A stretch of DNA of 64,000 nt, from the NCBI GenBank assembly GCA_964035545.1, contig OZ037765.1, forward strand, positions 4,213,698 to 4,277,697, in the 5' to 3' direction. Position 1 is the first letter of the stretch; the number at the start of each line of letters is the position of its first letter. This stretch comes from Bugula neritina. Taxonomy: Eukaryota > Bryozoa > Gymnolaemata > Cheilostomatida > Bugulidae. Both the position numbers and the translations under genes were made by a program. Below are positions 38,976 through 52,700 of this stretch, piece by piece. The notes below the pieces were generated by a model. It was not told the DNA's origin and did not search any database. It saw only the letters and a program-made list of their open reading frames with translations.

Positions 38976-39684
38976 TTATTGATAGTCTTATAATAATAAT
39001 CTATTTATATGTTATTAGATCAACTTTAACTTGTTAATAATATAAGTAGGTAATTATGAAAAATAAATTTAATGTTAATAAATAGCAACTCATAATCATA
39101 AAGTAAATTGTAATGGTAATCACTTGATAATGGTAATCATAATGATAATCATAATGCATTATTATTAGTATTACCGTGAGTATGTCTAAATTAGCTTTCG
39201 GATGTTTTTCCAAAACAAATAAACCACTTTCAGTCATTAAAAAGTTGAGGACATAAGAGTGTCACGCATGCAGAGATTTCTGGATATAAATATGTAATTA
39301 ATTTGACTGAACAGTTTAACTTTAAGGAATGCCTACTCACCAGTCAACACATTTGCTCACAAAGCTTGCCGTAAATGTAATTTAGCCAGTTTCTCACAAA
39401 GCATTTTTATTTTTAATAAATTCATAACTTTTTAAACGTAATTTGTATTACATCAGATCCGTCTCAATGTGATCAGGCTTGATAATGTTTCTAGTATATT
39501 GTTTATTTTCCTATTCTTTATAAGGCTTACAAGTTACAACCATTTTATGTATGCACAAAGTTATATGGTGGACTTTAGCTATATGTAGACAAAGTGTTTT
39601 ATGAAAATATTGATGAATTAATCAACCAGCATTGCGCATCTATTTCAGTGAGTAATTATCACATGACACCGGTCACATGACATC
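38976..39684. other. Upstream region of DNAJC9
   Basis: No gene is seen. It is AT-rich. No TATA box at a convincing distance was found; the immediate upstream sequence contains tcacatgacaccggtcacatgac, a short direct repeat of tcacatgac. Confidence 0.5.
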
Positions 39685-42074
39685 ATGCCTGACCTTCTAT
39701 CAGAAGCAGAAAGTTTGTATGGAACCAGCAACTTATATGAAGTGTTTGGTGTTTCGAAGACTGCAACTGCATCTCAACGTAAGTTTACATCAACTAACCC
39801 TGTATAAATGGAAAATCCTGGTATATTTATGATTTTGCTATTTTCAACATTAAGACATTCAAAATAGAAATTATATATGTGAAGCGTCATATGGTGTAAA
39901 AAGCTGTCTATGTTTGTAGTCTCTTTGAAATTTATATCTCGACTCTCGAGCCACCATAGAAAAACAATAAAAAGTTTAATTGTCTTGGTATGCATATTTA
40001 CTGTGTGTTTTTATTATACGTTGAGCCTGAGCTAATGGAGAAAGTGCAAAACTCGAAACTGTTTTTTTGTTTTAAAATTCCCAATGCTATATTCTTCCAT
40101 TAGTGTTGTTTAACAGACAACTAATGAGGTGTAGCTAGCATTATAATCTAAAAGTATATTTATCATTGTTAGTAAAGAAGGCTTTCTACAAGCAGTCTTT
40201 AAAAGTTCATCCAGATAAAGTGACGGGAGATGACAAGAGCTTAGCGACTCAGAAGTTTCAACTCATATCTAAACTGTACCAGTTCCTATCTGATGAGAAA
40301 AAGCGTAATGTTTATGATAAAACAGGTAACCCTGAGTGTTAATCACTAACTGTTATTTCCTGTTAACATTTCTTTTGAACTGTATAATATAACACGATTA
40401 AATACTAGTAGTTAAGTAAAGACAGTTGGGCGCATCCCACTTTATCATATTGATTACTAAACACTCTTTTTGTGTTCAGTTCCTAGTATTTCTCCCAAAT
40501 GTTGTGTACAGGTGAAATAGATGAAGAGGGTGCATTTGATTGGTCAAATGCAAGTGATCTTATGTCCTATTGGAGGGAATTATTTCCAGCTGTCTCAGCC
40601 GAAGATATCGAAAAGTTCCACAATGAATATAAAGGTATCAATATGTTCACGGTTTTAGTTGCTTGAAACTCTGTGTGTGTTTATCTGGTAAGATTACAAT
40701 TATTAACAGTGAAAAGAAAGAAGGAGATTCAACAGGGGGTGATCTAGTTTTGAGCTGAATTCTTTTTACATGTCATTTAAATGGAGCAATAACTGTTTTT
40801 GTTTGATATCGTATAAATATAATTCAGCATGCTGATCATATAAGAAATTATCTACGGAAGCTTTTTAGTGCTTCTACCAGTTTTTCGCTCTTATAAAGTA
40901 GGGCCTCATTTAGTAGCATGATATTGTAATAAAATGAAATACTATAATATATCAGAATGAAATATCTCTTATGGAGGACCTTGGAGTGATAGTTTGTAAT
41001 ACTGATTGTAATAACAGTTTTCTCTCTTCGGATGCTTGAAATTTCACTAGTGGTTTTGCTAGTCACATGTCTTGAAAGCTCTAAACTCTGAAGGCTATGG
41101 CTGCTAAAGAATCCATCAACACCTCTAGTTGGTGATGGTTACAGGCTCTGAAGAAGAGTTGTCCTCCCTCAAGGAAGCGTACCTCTCTAGTAAGGGAAAT
41201 ATGCAGCACGTCATAGACTCGATCATGTGTGCCTCGGTGGAGGACGAGGAAAGATTCAGGAAGTTACTGGAACCTCTCGTCAAGTCCAAAGAGTTACCTT
41301 CATATAAGAAGTTTTTCAACGAATCCGCAGCCAGTAAAAAGAAGAGGCACTCAAAGGTCTGTTCCTTCTTTACCATGATAGACTACATGTTGTGGATCTG
41401 TTTTCAATCTGGGCTGTTTGTTTTTTCTGCGATTCATTTTGTTGTTTCAAGTTTACCAAAGCAAAAGTGGTGAAATTTTGAAATAATCTTTTTCTGCTCG
41501 ACTAGATAAGGATTCAGTGATGAAACCACAACCAATAAATGGCTAGCCTTTTAGTATTACACAAGTAACAACAAATTGAGTTTTTATAAGTTAGAGTTGT
41601 CTCCTTATGTAAAAACCGCATCCTTTGTAATCTAGGAATTAAACCAGTTATTATATAAACAAAGTATTGTTGTATTTATCGATCAACACTGGATATCATA
41701 TCATATCAAGTTTGTGTACCACTTGTTTAACTAAATTATATAAATTTGTTAGAAACTTAAAGTTTTGTCAAGTCACAAGTAAAAGAGTGATAATTTCACC
41801 AATACTTTAGGCTGTAGCAGAGTCCAAAGAGGCGGAGAAGTTAAAGAAGGAGCTAAAGGGAGGCTCATCATCCGGATATGCTGATTTGGCGCTGGCAATG
41901 CAGCGGAACAGAGAGAAGAGAGGAGATATTTTCTCCTATTTAGAAAGTAAATATGGAGATGCCGAAGATGATTCTATATCATCAGCTGATAATAAAAAAC
42001 CTAAAAAGGACTTGAAAAGAAAGTCTGATCCCAAAAGTTCTGGAAGCAAGCGACAGAAAAAGGCAGGAAAATAG
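39685..42074 (+). CDS. DNAJC9: DnaJ homolog subfamily C member 9
   Basis: J-domain co-chaperone; the human protein binds Hsp70 and also acts as a histone H3-H4 chaperone in the nucleus. Exons 39685-39778, 40173-40325, 40512-40634, 41145-41356 and 41811-42074 join in frame to 281 aa (human about 260). Residues 17-80 form the J domain with HPD at 44-46 and the family's spacing to LYQFLSDEKKRNVYD. The next part (DLMSYWRELFPAVSAEDIEKF, then YKGSEEELSSLKEAY) is diagnostic of DNAJC9. The C-terminal third is Lys-rich, ending in KRQKKAGK, a likely nuclear and histone-binding tail. The start is the first ATG in frame with the J domain. It converges with EXT2 downstream. Confidence 0.95.
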
Positions 42075-43190
42075 CGAGCAAGGAACAGCCACCACTCGTG
42101 GCTTTAATTCAATTTGATCTCAGTTACTTGTTTGTTGTGAATCATTTCCACTCCCCACTTTCATTTATACACAACTTATGTTATCAACTAGTTTCGATTT
42201 TTCATGCAAGCTATGTTAAAATCACTGCCAATTCATGCTTGCTCTGGGTATGTTAACTGTAATTAAGGAATATAACATTTTATTTGCTTTACAAGAATAT
42301 TTTATTCAACTGTGACATATACTTCAAAGAAGTCGTCCTAATATTTCTTATAGTATATCATGTATATCATTGGTAAAAAAGGTAGCTAAGTCTATGAAAA
42401 CATTTCACAAGATATCCTGTAACACATCACACTATAGTATCATAACAGTCTAAACCAGTAAAAATAATACATTATATCAAATTTCAACAAGATTGAGCTG
42501 CAAAAAATATCTGGCATAATGGCCGTATAACATGAGGCAGACCAAGCTAAGTAATAATCAATAGCCGTAGTTATGAGAAAAAATACTCTTTTGCTTAAAA
42601 GAAACAAAAAATGAGAGGTAAAAAATAAATTAAAATACAGATATGCATTAATTTATTATTAGCAAAATTCTTCAATAATAAAACATATTTACATTTATGG
42701 CAATAGTGTAAAAGTAATAAAATGCTTCAGACATGATTAAGTAGTAAAAATATTAAAATTAAATGGCTACTCAAAGAAACATGGCCCACTGGCAGATACA
42801 TAATCGGGAACAACCTAAAATGCTAGTTTGTCAAATGTCTATATAGATTTATTCAAATAGGCTATTCAGTATAAAATCGATTGAACAGCAATGTTAATAC
42901 TATTTGTGAAATGTTAAAAAGTTAACTCTAATTTCACTTGTAATATTAAAATATGGGAACCACTGAGCACTGGAAATTTCTAACAAGTGATTGTAATTTT
43001 ATAATGACTAAGAAATAGAAAAATTACTAATATATACATGACTTGAGTATTCTTAATTCGTAAAACTGAAAACCACACTGTCAGTACAAAACATCAGATA
43101 TTTCCCCACAATTTTAGTAGAAATTAAGGTCAGCTGCTTGCCTATCTCTTAAAAATAAATTATGTGTAATATATAATTGTGTTATTTATG
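42075..43190. other. Spacer between convergent DNAJC9 and EXT2
   Basis: AT-rich sequence serving as the 3' flank of both genes. No ORF, RNA gene or repeat is recognised. Confidence 0.6.
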
Positions 43191-46100
43191 CTACAAAGCA
43201 CCATCTGAATAATACAAGTTCATCTCATCAATAAGATCTTGTTCTTTGAAGAGCACTGGATCAGCCCGAAACTCTACTGAGTGTAGAATTGTCTGCCCAA
43301 AAGCTTCATTAAAATGTCTTAAACAGATATCTCTGGCCACAAGGTGAGAGCTCATGTCCAGTGATAGTCCCGTGGCTGAGGACTTGAACTTTTTTCTAGC
43401 TAAAACTTTGATTGGAGCTTTACCTACAAGACAGAATTTATGCTCATTCTAAAACCCTCAAATAACTAACAGGTGTCCTGTAAGGGATGTCATGTAGTGC
43501 TATATAATATATATATATTGACTTTCACATGTGTAGAAATCCCCAATCCTAACCTACCATATATATTCTATAAAGGCATATGAATAAAATATAAATGTTT
43601 TACAATAAGCTTTATGATGATATTTTTCATCACTTTACAAAGTAAAACCCTTTTAAAAGGGGCCAAAAAAACATTGACCATGATGCTACTCAAACCACGT
43701 CCATTTTTACCGAGCTTACGTGATTTTATTATAAAACATTTACAAATCTCTGAAAGTTATCCAAGTTACTAACTGTATCAACTTTTTTGCAACCAACAGC
43801 CACGCCTAATTAATCCAAAACAGTTGTTTAAAACAAGATAATAAAAATTTCACTATCCAATTTAAGATTTCATCAAAAAACGTTTGAACTATCATTGGGC
43901 AACGACATAATTCTCTGATCATCAACCGTCTTATGTCACAAAAACCATCCACAAATACACAGAAGTTAACACCTGTAGTTGACGTTTAATAATTTACATG
44001 ATTTCGTATTACCTGTGGAGTTGTATTACCTGTGGAGTTGTATTACCTGTGGAATTGGCGATAAGAAAATTCATAGCAATGTCTTCACAGTTCACGTGAC
44101 CATCAATCCACTCCTTGATACCGATTGGCAGTGCCGATGTAAACAGGAAATGGTAGTATTTATGGTAAAAAGAGACACCTGTTAGCACCATACTGATGTT
44201 GCTGATCCACTCGCTGACGTATTTCAACTCGAAGTTATTCACTGAATGATATCTAAATAAAACAATAGAGCCAGTTAGAAGTTGTCTGCCCATCTATAGA
44301 GAATATTTAATGGCTGCTATGGTTAGGAAGTAGCTTATGATAAGCTGGAAGCATCATAGATTTTATCAAACCTCACGTAGGATTCACTGAAACAAAAGCT
44401 TAACTTTTACTATGTCATCAACAATTACAATATATATTTTAATCAACTAAATATAAACATGCATTGATGCTTGGTCATTTCAGATTTTTACAATTTCAAA
44501 TTTTAAAACGCAAAACTAACGCTAATAATCAACTAGGAGAAATAATTATAAAATAGAAAATTTTGAGTGAACAATGTGAAAATTTGAGAAAACTCAAGAA
44601 AAGTTTACACTTTCGACAAAACTAAAATGCATTATGGGCATGTTGCATGCCCATAATGCATTGTATAACAGCACAACATTTACTCCATTATGTATCAAAG
44701 CAATCAAAATAAATAATAAGTTTAGGGTGGAGCCCATACACCACACCAAGTATAAATTTAGAACATATTCAACACAGCTTGAATAGGAAGCTACTTGGAC
44801 ATATGCTAACCGCATATCCAGTAGATTAAACTGTGGCATAGCAAAACTACAAGCATCAACTGCTTCAAGCCTACCTGGGAGGGAACCCCACAAGTCTGTC
44901 TGCGTTCTCTACCCACACTCTGTAGCCAAAGTCGAGTTCGGCTGGTGTAACCATAGTGATGTCATCATCTATACTGAGTACGCAGTCAGTATCTATCTCG
45001 TCATATGGGTAGAAACGATTGCTAAGTCTATTATACTTGGAGTGGATTACCTGTGATAGAATATCTGTTCGTTATAAACAAGGCAATGCAAATGAAAATC
45101 ACCCCCCACTGCTGATATAAAATTACAGACTAGTAAACATTAATTGATTCTCTGTTACTGCATATAACTTACAGAGCACAATATATTACAGTTTAAATGT
45201 ATACCACATGTTAGCTGTGCTGCTGGTTTTTATTAGAAACATCAAAAACTAGATTATGCACAACATGCAATCATTTAACATATAACCGTAGCATAAATTA
45301 GAATACACTTGATACTAATGGTAAATTTTGTCAAAATAAAAAATATACTTTACAAAATAAAGATAGTAAACATCAACTGCAAGTTTATTGCATTGCCAAT
45401 CTTATTACAGGGTATATTTATTTTCAACAGCTGAGGGAAATTTGAAAGCTATAAACATTACAACGGTTTACTAGATGCTTTTGCTATGAAGCAGCCTGTT
45501 TATCAGAAACTATAAGAACTTCAGGTGAAGTGACCCACCTGTACCGGAACAGACACCTCTGGCCAATGACCATCTCCTGGTGGATTAGTCTCCGGGTTAT
45601 TCCATATGACTATAATTTTAGCAACATTACTCGCCTTTGCAACATTTACTAGCACCTGCTTCATCACTTCAAACCTGTTATAGGTCAGTATTACAGCGGT
45701 GAAGCCAGATTTCTGACTGGGTGTGAGAGGCACAAAGAATGGTGAGGGAGGTTGCGAGGGTATGATTGGGCGATTCCAGTGGTTGTATGATTTGGCAGTG
45801 TGTGGCAGAGCTCGTTCATTTAATATATCTAGTGTAACTAAGGCTATCCGTGAAATATCCTGAAAATAGTTCTTGTAATAGAAGTTACCCTGATCTACCA
45901 ACTGATTATAAGTGTTCCCGTCACTAAGAATGGAGGTGAGAATATCTACAACTTTATCTAAATTATTTTCATTGACAAACACTGCCGCCCTTCTCCAGTC
46001 GAGTACGTCTTGAAACGGCATTATGTAAGTGTCAAGGGAGACAACTGGAACGCAGCCGGCCCGCAAAATGTTATGTAGGTGTACTGTGGCAAACTGCCTC

Positions 46101-47038
46101 TCACGAGTGATCAAACAAAACTTTGCATCGAGAAGAACAGCCGGGTAGGAGTAGTGTCGACCCCGAGTGTCACAGCGATTCATCTCTCCCAGAGGAAGTG
46201 GGGGAGAGCAGCTAGTTAGCACAACCATATCAGAACGGGAGGTGAAACTCGCATGATTGCTCAGCTGATTGTAAACATTCGAGTAATACTGTCTTTGAGA
46301 AATGATGAGAAAAATGTCTCTAGATGAGGGTTTATGAGTTTCAAAGTTTAGATGTTGTTTATGAGGATTATAGAACGGTATAGAAATATCAAAAGTTCGG
46401 CGGTACGACCTTTGCGTGAATCCACTACCTGTTATCATGGCGTTCCCAAGGTGGAAATCTAGAGTGGATAGGAACTCTGGCTCCACACCCGGAATAACAT
46501 TAAATATTAAATGATTGGTGCCGTTATTCCAATAAGGAAGTGAGGCCAACACCCTGGCAGCCTTCTCTCCCGAGAACGCGGCTCTGTTCATCAAATCAAC
46601 CGAAGGTATGAGTATACACGCCTTGTCCGGTTGGCTTACAGCATACTTACTCTGCTTTATAGTCCACAGGAACTGTGCAAACTCAGCAGACATAGGTGTT
46701 AGCATATCTTTGAAGTCTTCATCTACATACCGTACTATGTCATATATATACACGCCAATCTTACCTTCACCGTCATCTATACATTTATAAGAGTTTATAC
46801 AGTTCCAGTATGTACACGTTTTATCAGTCATTGTTAAATGCATAGAACTATCTACAACTATTACTGGAATTTCTTCGCCAAATATAGAAAGGTTTCTATA
46901 AGGCATGTAATTGGCCACTTTTGATAGTATATCTATCTCTTTGAAAATCAGTAAAAAGAAGAATAGTGTAACCAGACATAGGCATAACACCATGCAATAC
47001 TTTTCACGGCAATGTATCGCTCGCTTCACTCTTTTCAT
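43191..47038 (-). CDS. EXT2: Exostosin-2, heparan sulfate co-polymerase subunit
   Basis: Golgi type II glycosyltransferase that pairs with EXT1 to extend heparan sulfate chains. On the minus strand, exons 47038-45539, 45050-44875, 44252-44047 and 43423-43191 join in frame to 704 aa (human 718). Residues about 15-33 are a hydrophobic signal anchor after basic [12 protein letters not shown]. An exostosin (GT47-like) domain spans about 90-370 with [17 protein letters not shown] and LRAGCVPVV. The GT64 domain starts near 440 ([11 protein letters not shown]) and has the metal-binding D528-D529-D530. AIAMNFL-region equivalents ([17 protein letters not shown]) and RADPVLFK near the C-terminus match EXT2 better than EXT1. 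The first 500 codons sit in one exon. The donor of exon 3 is followed by two 17-bp tandem copies of itself. Confidence 0.96.
44006..44056 (-). repeat. 17-bp triplication of the EXT2 exon 3 splice donor
   Basis: gtattacctgtggagtt occurs at 44006-44022 and 44023-44039, and as gtattacctgtggaatt at 44040-44056, which includes the true exon end. Read on the minus strand, each copy is cc-a-cag|gtaatac, a good donor. Only the first (exon end 44047) keeps the EXT2 frame into exon 4. Confidence 0.92.
44626..44662. repeat. Perfect 17-bp inverted repeat in an EXT2 intron
   Basis: aatgcattatgggcatg, spacer ttg, then its exact complement (44646-44662). It could extrude as a hairpin or fold in the pre-mRNA. 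There are no flanking duplications that would mark it as a transposon. Confidence 0.85.
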
Positions 47039-47530
47039 AATGTGTTGTGATTATCTAAAATAAAAATTAGTAAGTTACATAAATTTTTGTGTATCTACTA
47101 CTGCCAATAAGACATTACAGGCCATCAAAATGAATGTTTCACATTACAAAATTAACATAGGTAAAATATTGGAAATTATTAAAAACTTTAGGTCAACATT
47201 TTTAATACAGTTTTTGACAAATCATAAACAAAACTGGCCATATAAATTCTTTATTCAAGTATGCAAATTGCAAACAACTACTTTTTTTTCAATTTGACAA
47301 TGAAAAAATTCACAAGAATCATTGCAAGGCATCCCATTACATGAACATTTCACGGGCTTTTCTAGAGGTTTCCCTTTTAAATGCGTATAAGATAATACGT
47401 GAAATGTTTAAACCTTGAAAACTCAACCAACATGATGGACTGAAAAGTTATACCAGGTAAAACAGTAGCATCATAGCACGGTCGTGGATAATGGAGTATA
47501 AAATCAGTGAAACTCGAATGTCATGACAAT
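47039..47530. other. Upstream region of EXT2
   Basis: No gene or clear core promoter motif is seen in this AT-rich stretch before the EXT2 start codon. Confidence 0.45.
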
Positions 47531-47535
47531 AACAG

Positions 47536-47750
47536 GCCTGGAATGTTTGGACACGTGAGTCAATGAGAGAGAAAATGTTTGCAACACAAATTAAAGAGAG
47601 ACAAAACCGAGGCTAGCAGAAGAAGAGATGGAAGGATAGGAAATATTTATGGCGTTGTAGCCTGAGAGAAGAGAATGCTCAACACAGAGAAATATGGAGA
47701 AGCACTAACCGTGCCATACATAGATGGCGCGATAAACCGGAGTAGAATTT
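47536..47750 (+). mobile_element. Relic of a LINE-type reverse transcriptase C-terminus
   Basis: One frame reads MREKMFATQIKERQNRG, stop, QKKRWKDRKYLW, then LREENAQHREIWRS and IHRWRDKPE. The order 'RGRPKKRWkD ... EEDAQDR..WR' is the familiar end of many non-LTR retrotransposon ORFs. It is short, with an internal stop, so dead. No poly(A) tail or upstream part is visible. Confidence 0.55.
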
Positions 47751-48239
47751 TTGAAGATATTCATACTGTAACCTTGACTAACTCCCACAATTTGTATTAC
47801 TCACACCTAAAATTTGTGCCACTGCCACTGTAAGTTCAAAAACTAAACCAGTGACTGTGTGTAATCAACATCTAAGCTAAAATGAAATCCCAGTAAAGTA
47901 TAATATTGATAAAACAACATTATTTGTCTTTAAATTATTCTGCGTGATGATCACACATTCACACGGCATAATTATAATGATTTAATCTATAATGTGACCT
48001 AAAAATATATTTAATATATTGATCCTTATAAGTATAGCATTCTCAAAAGCATGACATGTGCCTACAAACATTAACAATTGAATAAAATGGTACAAACCTA
48101 AAGCTAATGATGATAAAATTATTAATTAGACAAATATAAATACCACTATAAATAAACTTATAGTACCTGCAAGTAAAGTAGAAATATAATAATAAATATA
48201 ACTATTTCTAATAAACCATAACTGATAAAAACAATATAG

Positions 48240-49100
48240 TTAACCTAACTGATCAACATAGCCTAGTTATTATTATGATTATTATTATGATAATAATTCG
48301 ATAAAATCTTAAATGAATTTGATTATCATAACAATTATTACTATAACTGTTATCATGATACTGATAGTCATAAAAGTTAATAATAAATCATAATGCCTAT
48401 GATAATCTAAACCAATGAATAATTATAATATCAATCATAATATATAATGATAATCAATAATCATAACGATAATGTAAAAATAACACTATGACTATGAGTA
48501 TGACTATGAAATAACAAAACTAAATATAAATGAAAATGAGTAAATAATCTAATACTTATACTAATACTAATACTAATAGTAATAAACAGTAGTACTAGTA
48601 ATAACTAATATACTTGTAGATATAGTAACACTATTACTATTACTATTAGTATTACTAATAATAATAGTACTGAATAATAGACATAGTGATAGTAAAACTA
48701 AATGTAATATTTATATTCATGCTGATACTCATAGTCATATTCATACGGACTCTCACTCTGAAGTCACTCTCAGTATTACTATTACTATTAGTAATAGTAT
48801 TAGTATTAGTCACTATTACAGTACTACTACAGTACTAGTATTACTATTAGACTTAGTATTAGTACTGGACTTGGTATAACTATTACTATAAGTACAACTA
48901 TAAGTATTACAATAATCATAATGAATAAATATAAATTATATGATTAAATTTTACCATTTTACTAGTATTACTATAACTATTAGTATTACTATTCTGATTC
49001 ATTAGTCAGTGTCACTTGATGAGCATTATACTAATTAGTATTACTATTAGGTATTAGCAAAATGTAAATTAATACTAGATCTATAATATAAATATATAAT
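48240..49100. repeat. Cryptically simple (TAN)n field, block 2
   Basis: Triplet-based AT-rich sequence of the same kind as 38185-38975 (attactattagtattac, tgataatcataa), densest at 48540-49060. It lies between the divergent EXT2 and ETHE1 genes. No ORF. Confidence 0.8.
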
Positions 49101-49767
49101 TATAATGATAATCATCACGGTGATGGACGGACGGTCATCAGTCATGTGTAGGTTCAAATTATATTTTTACTACTCTGTTGTCTAGCCGTAAAGGGATTAC
49201 AGTCATTTTCCTCAATAACTTTAGGAGAAAATTGTTTGATTCGGGTGGGGGAGTGGTTAACCCTATAAAAGATTTATATTTTCAGGTAACTAATCTCAAA
49301 ACTCAAAGGAATACACGCAACCACTGAAATGAAATAAACATCTATTTCAGTGCACGCAAGCTATCATATCATCTGGAGTTGTCATTTCATGTAGTTTACA
49401 GAAATCACTGAAATGGACTATTTAATATGTATTGCGTGACATGCATTTAGCCCTTATATTTCAACTTTTTATGTAGTTAGAGTTTCTCACAGGCACGACC
49501 GTTTTTGCGATGAAATAAACATCTGCCTTGAAAACTTGGGCTTCAATTACAAAGTAAAAACATTTCCACGCTGTGTTGTTCCGAGTTTCATCACTCTATT
49601 TATAGTGCGCATTGTAGTTGTTCGTTATTGTAATAGTTTGCGCTAAGGATTCAGTATCCGCTCATATTACTTCTGTCATAATAATTATTGTAGATAATTT
49701 CCGTCATACTATTTCACCCAAATATTGTAGTGAATGGTGAGTCATAGCTCTACATTTCAATTGTTTA
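49101..49767. other. Upstream region of ETHE1
   Basis: No gene is seen. A direct repeat of the words gaaataaacatct (49327 and 49512) and cactgaaatg is present. No TATA box at a convincing distance from the start codon. Confidence 0.45.
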
Positions 49768-52700
49768 ATGGCAGTGAGTATGTCTACCGGTACAGTTATT
49801 GTTAAACTACCACGCCACTTCGCCAACTTCAGATTTTACAAAGCCAAGCAGGGACACAGTCGCGCTCTAGGAGTGATTGTTGGCCGTAACTCTAACGGTA
49901 GTGCTATTCAAGATCATTCAGCTCGAACATTTTCTGTTTGTTCTTTGGCTAAAGTAAAAGCCCATCACTACGTGGGTTATCCTTCTGGAAACAATCCTAG
50001 TTGTCCGCTTAGTATTCGTAAAAGTCATAGTGCTGCTCAGTTTTATTATTTGACGCCTGGCTTTAATTTTTCTAAAACAAAAAATCAAGTTTGCCAAAAT
50101 TTGAAAACCAAAATACCCGACTTGCAGTCACAGAATTTGCAATACTCTGGGCTACCCAAAGGCAATATCCCGATGGACTCTTCTCAAGTGCTGTTTAGAC
50201 AGGTAAACTAAAACGTAAAAAAATACCTAAGGCTAAAGGGTTGAATAATAAAATAAACGTATTCGTTAAGATTCAGATAGTATCACTAAGTGTAACGTAT
50301 TAACTCAAAGTCAGTTCAACTTAAATAATAAATGATTATTAAATTTAGTAACATGTGTCATGTTGGTGTTCGGTTCTGAAATTGAAAACAGTTGGTAGAA
50401 CTAGAAGCTGAAGAATAAGAGTAGAAATTTAAGAAAAATGTCATCAAGTTTAAAAGTAGCCTGTAGCCTTATACGTAGAAGTTATAAGTTAGAGTCATGA
50501 ACTATAATTTCAAATACAAAAGAGTTAGAAATGTTTCCATTTTTAAGATGTGTTTTGTCGGGTATGACCTTTGCATTTGTATATACCAAAATCATATATA
50601 ATGTTTTATATTAATATAGTCCTAAGGCTAATGCATTGGCATCGCCATAGCAACAATTCTTAGGCCAAGTACTGTATAGTTAACTATTACATTTGTTAAT
50701 ATTGTAATGATTAATCAATTGTCATAATCAATCATTCACTTATTTTATAATAAATTTGTATGATTTATTATTTAGTTGATATATTGCTTTGACTGTTTGC
50801 TGTAAAGAAGATTTTTGTTGGCATAATTTTTTGATTAAATTTGTTTGCAGCTTTTTGAGCACAAATCATGTACATACACGTACCTGCTGGCTTGCAACCG
50901 TACTAAAGAAGCTGCTCTTATTGACCCAGTCATTGAAATGGTTCCGAGAGATGTGAAGTTACTACACCAACTTGGCTACTCCCTAAAATATGCTTGTAAG
51001 TGATAAGATGAACATGTAGATAGAGTTTCAAATGTATATAAATGTTGTTAATCAAATAGCATAGCATTGAGCAACACCCATTAAAACTCTCAAGTTTCTT
51101 TCTCAATAATGAAAAGTTACCCTTTTGCAGCAATGATATAATTTAAATCCCTATGTCTATGTAGCTTAATTTATCTTTGGTATATTGCACTTTAATTCCA
51201 GCTGGCCTTAAAGTGAAAATACATCAAGTTTTTGATATTTCCTTTTTTTATTTTTTTTCTGCTTTATATTTGCTGGATTCCTGCTGAAAACTAAGTATTT
51301 AGCATCAATTAGTGGATAAAATTCCAATTTGTTTTATGGCCATAATAAGTTGTAACTTTAATTACTAAAAATAATATAAATTCAAAACCTCTGTATGTTA
51401 AAGTTGTTGTTGACCTTCTAGTTTATTGATCTATATGTATGTACTTCCTGAGAGATTGAAACTGAGGTTAATAAACTAGTCAACAGTCTTATACACTGGC
51501 CATACATGATCCAACTAGCATAGTACTGCTTGTATAGTTTTCAATAGCTGCTATTGTACTAGCCCAGCTCCTAGTTATTGTATGTCACCTTAATAAACAC
51601 CACTTTTACGATTGTAAAGCTGTAACAAAGCATACAAATTGGATGCCTAGAAATTGCTGAGGCATATCACACACTACAGAACAGTTCAGTTTTATCTACT
51701 GCCTGTTCAGTGTTTATAAACCACTTGTTACTTTATCGATTCAATTTATTCTTTAATTTTTCTTGGCACCGTTTTAGTTTGTGTAAAAATTGATACAAAA
51801 AATTCTGTTAGTAAATTTGACTTTTCATTATTATATAGAGTAGATAATCATAAAAATTCATAAAAAAAGTTTTAAGAATTAAAAATGTTATTGCATGGCA
51901 TTGCATAATATTTATATAATGATATATCACATGTTAGTTAAAGTTAACACTGCAATAAAAAGTTGTGTGTAGCCCAGCAATATGTGCCAGTATTCTGTAC
52001 CGTGCTATTTTTACACCACCCAGTGAACACCCACGTTCACGCTGACCATATCACTGGCAGCGGAAAGCTGAAGGAGCATTTCTCGGGAGCGAAGAGTGTC
52101 CTTGGCATAGACTCAGGGGCCAAAGCCGACATTCACGTGGATCACCTGCAAACTCTGCAAATAGGGGACATAACTCTAGAAGCCAGAAAGACTCCCGGAC
52201 ATACTAATGGTAACTGCAATAGTATTTTATCTGAAAGTAATATAATGCTCCTGTGTTATTATCTCTATTATTATGCCATGTATCATGATAGGCATTGCTT
52301 AATATAAACAGATTTCTTGGCATTGTGCCAAAATGTGTTTTATCATCAAGGAACTGATATTTAAGTTTCAATGTTCTTAAAAACTGCCTTAAACTAGTTG
52401 TTACTTGTTTGCTTGACCTGACAATGTTTCATTGTGATCAGGCGGTGTGTGAATGGCTGAAGGTCGTTATATAGGCTAGGGAGGTCACATATAGGCTAGG
52501 ACTTAGGATAGTGTTTGTATGTGTGTAGTGTTTGTACTATCTATTGTTGTAGGGTGCATGACGTATGTGTGGCATAGTCAGAAGAAGGTGTTCTGTGGAG
52601 ATGCAATACTGATCCGAGGTTGTGGACGAACAGACTTCCAACAAGGTATATGAGTTGTCTCACTTTTTGCGTGTTGCCTTGTTTATGCTGTTGCAACAGT

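Noticed and set aside
44594-44893. 99-residue minus-strand frame in EXT2
   Set aside because: It covers an intron and the palindrome and ends in a few residues of exon 2 in another frame; no similarity to any protein I recognise.
49768-50202. Separate gene upstream of ETHE1
   Set aside because: The exon ends VLFRQ in phase with LFEHK, matching the conserved ILLRQMFEP of ETHE1, so it belongs to the same protein.
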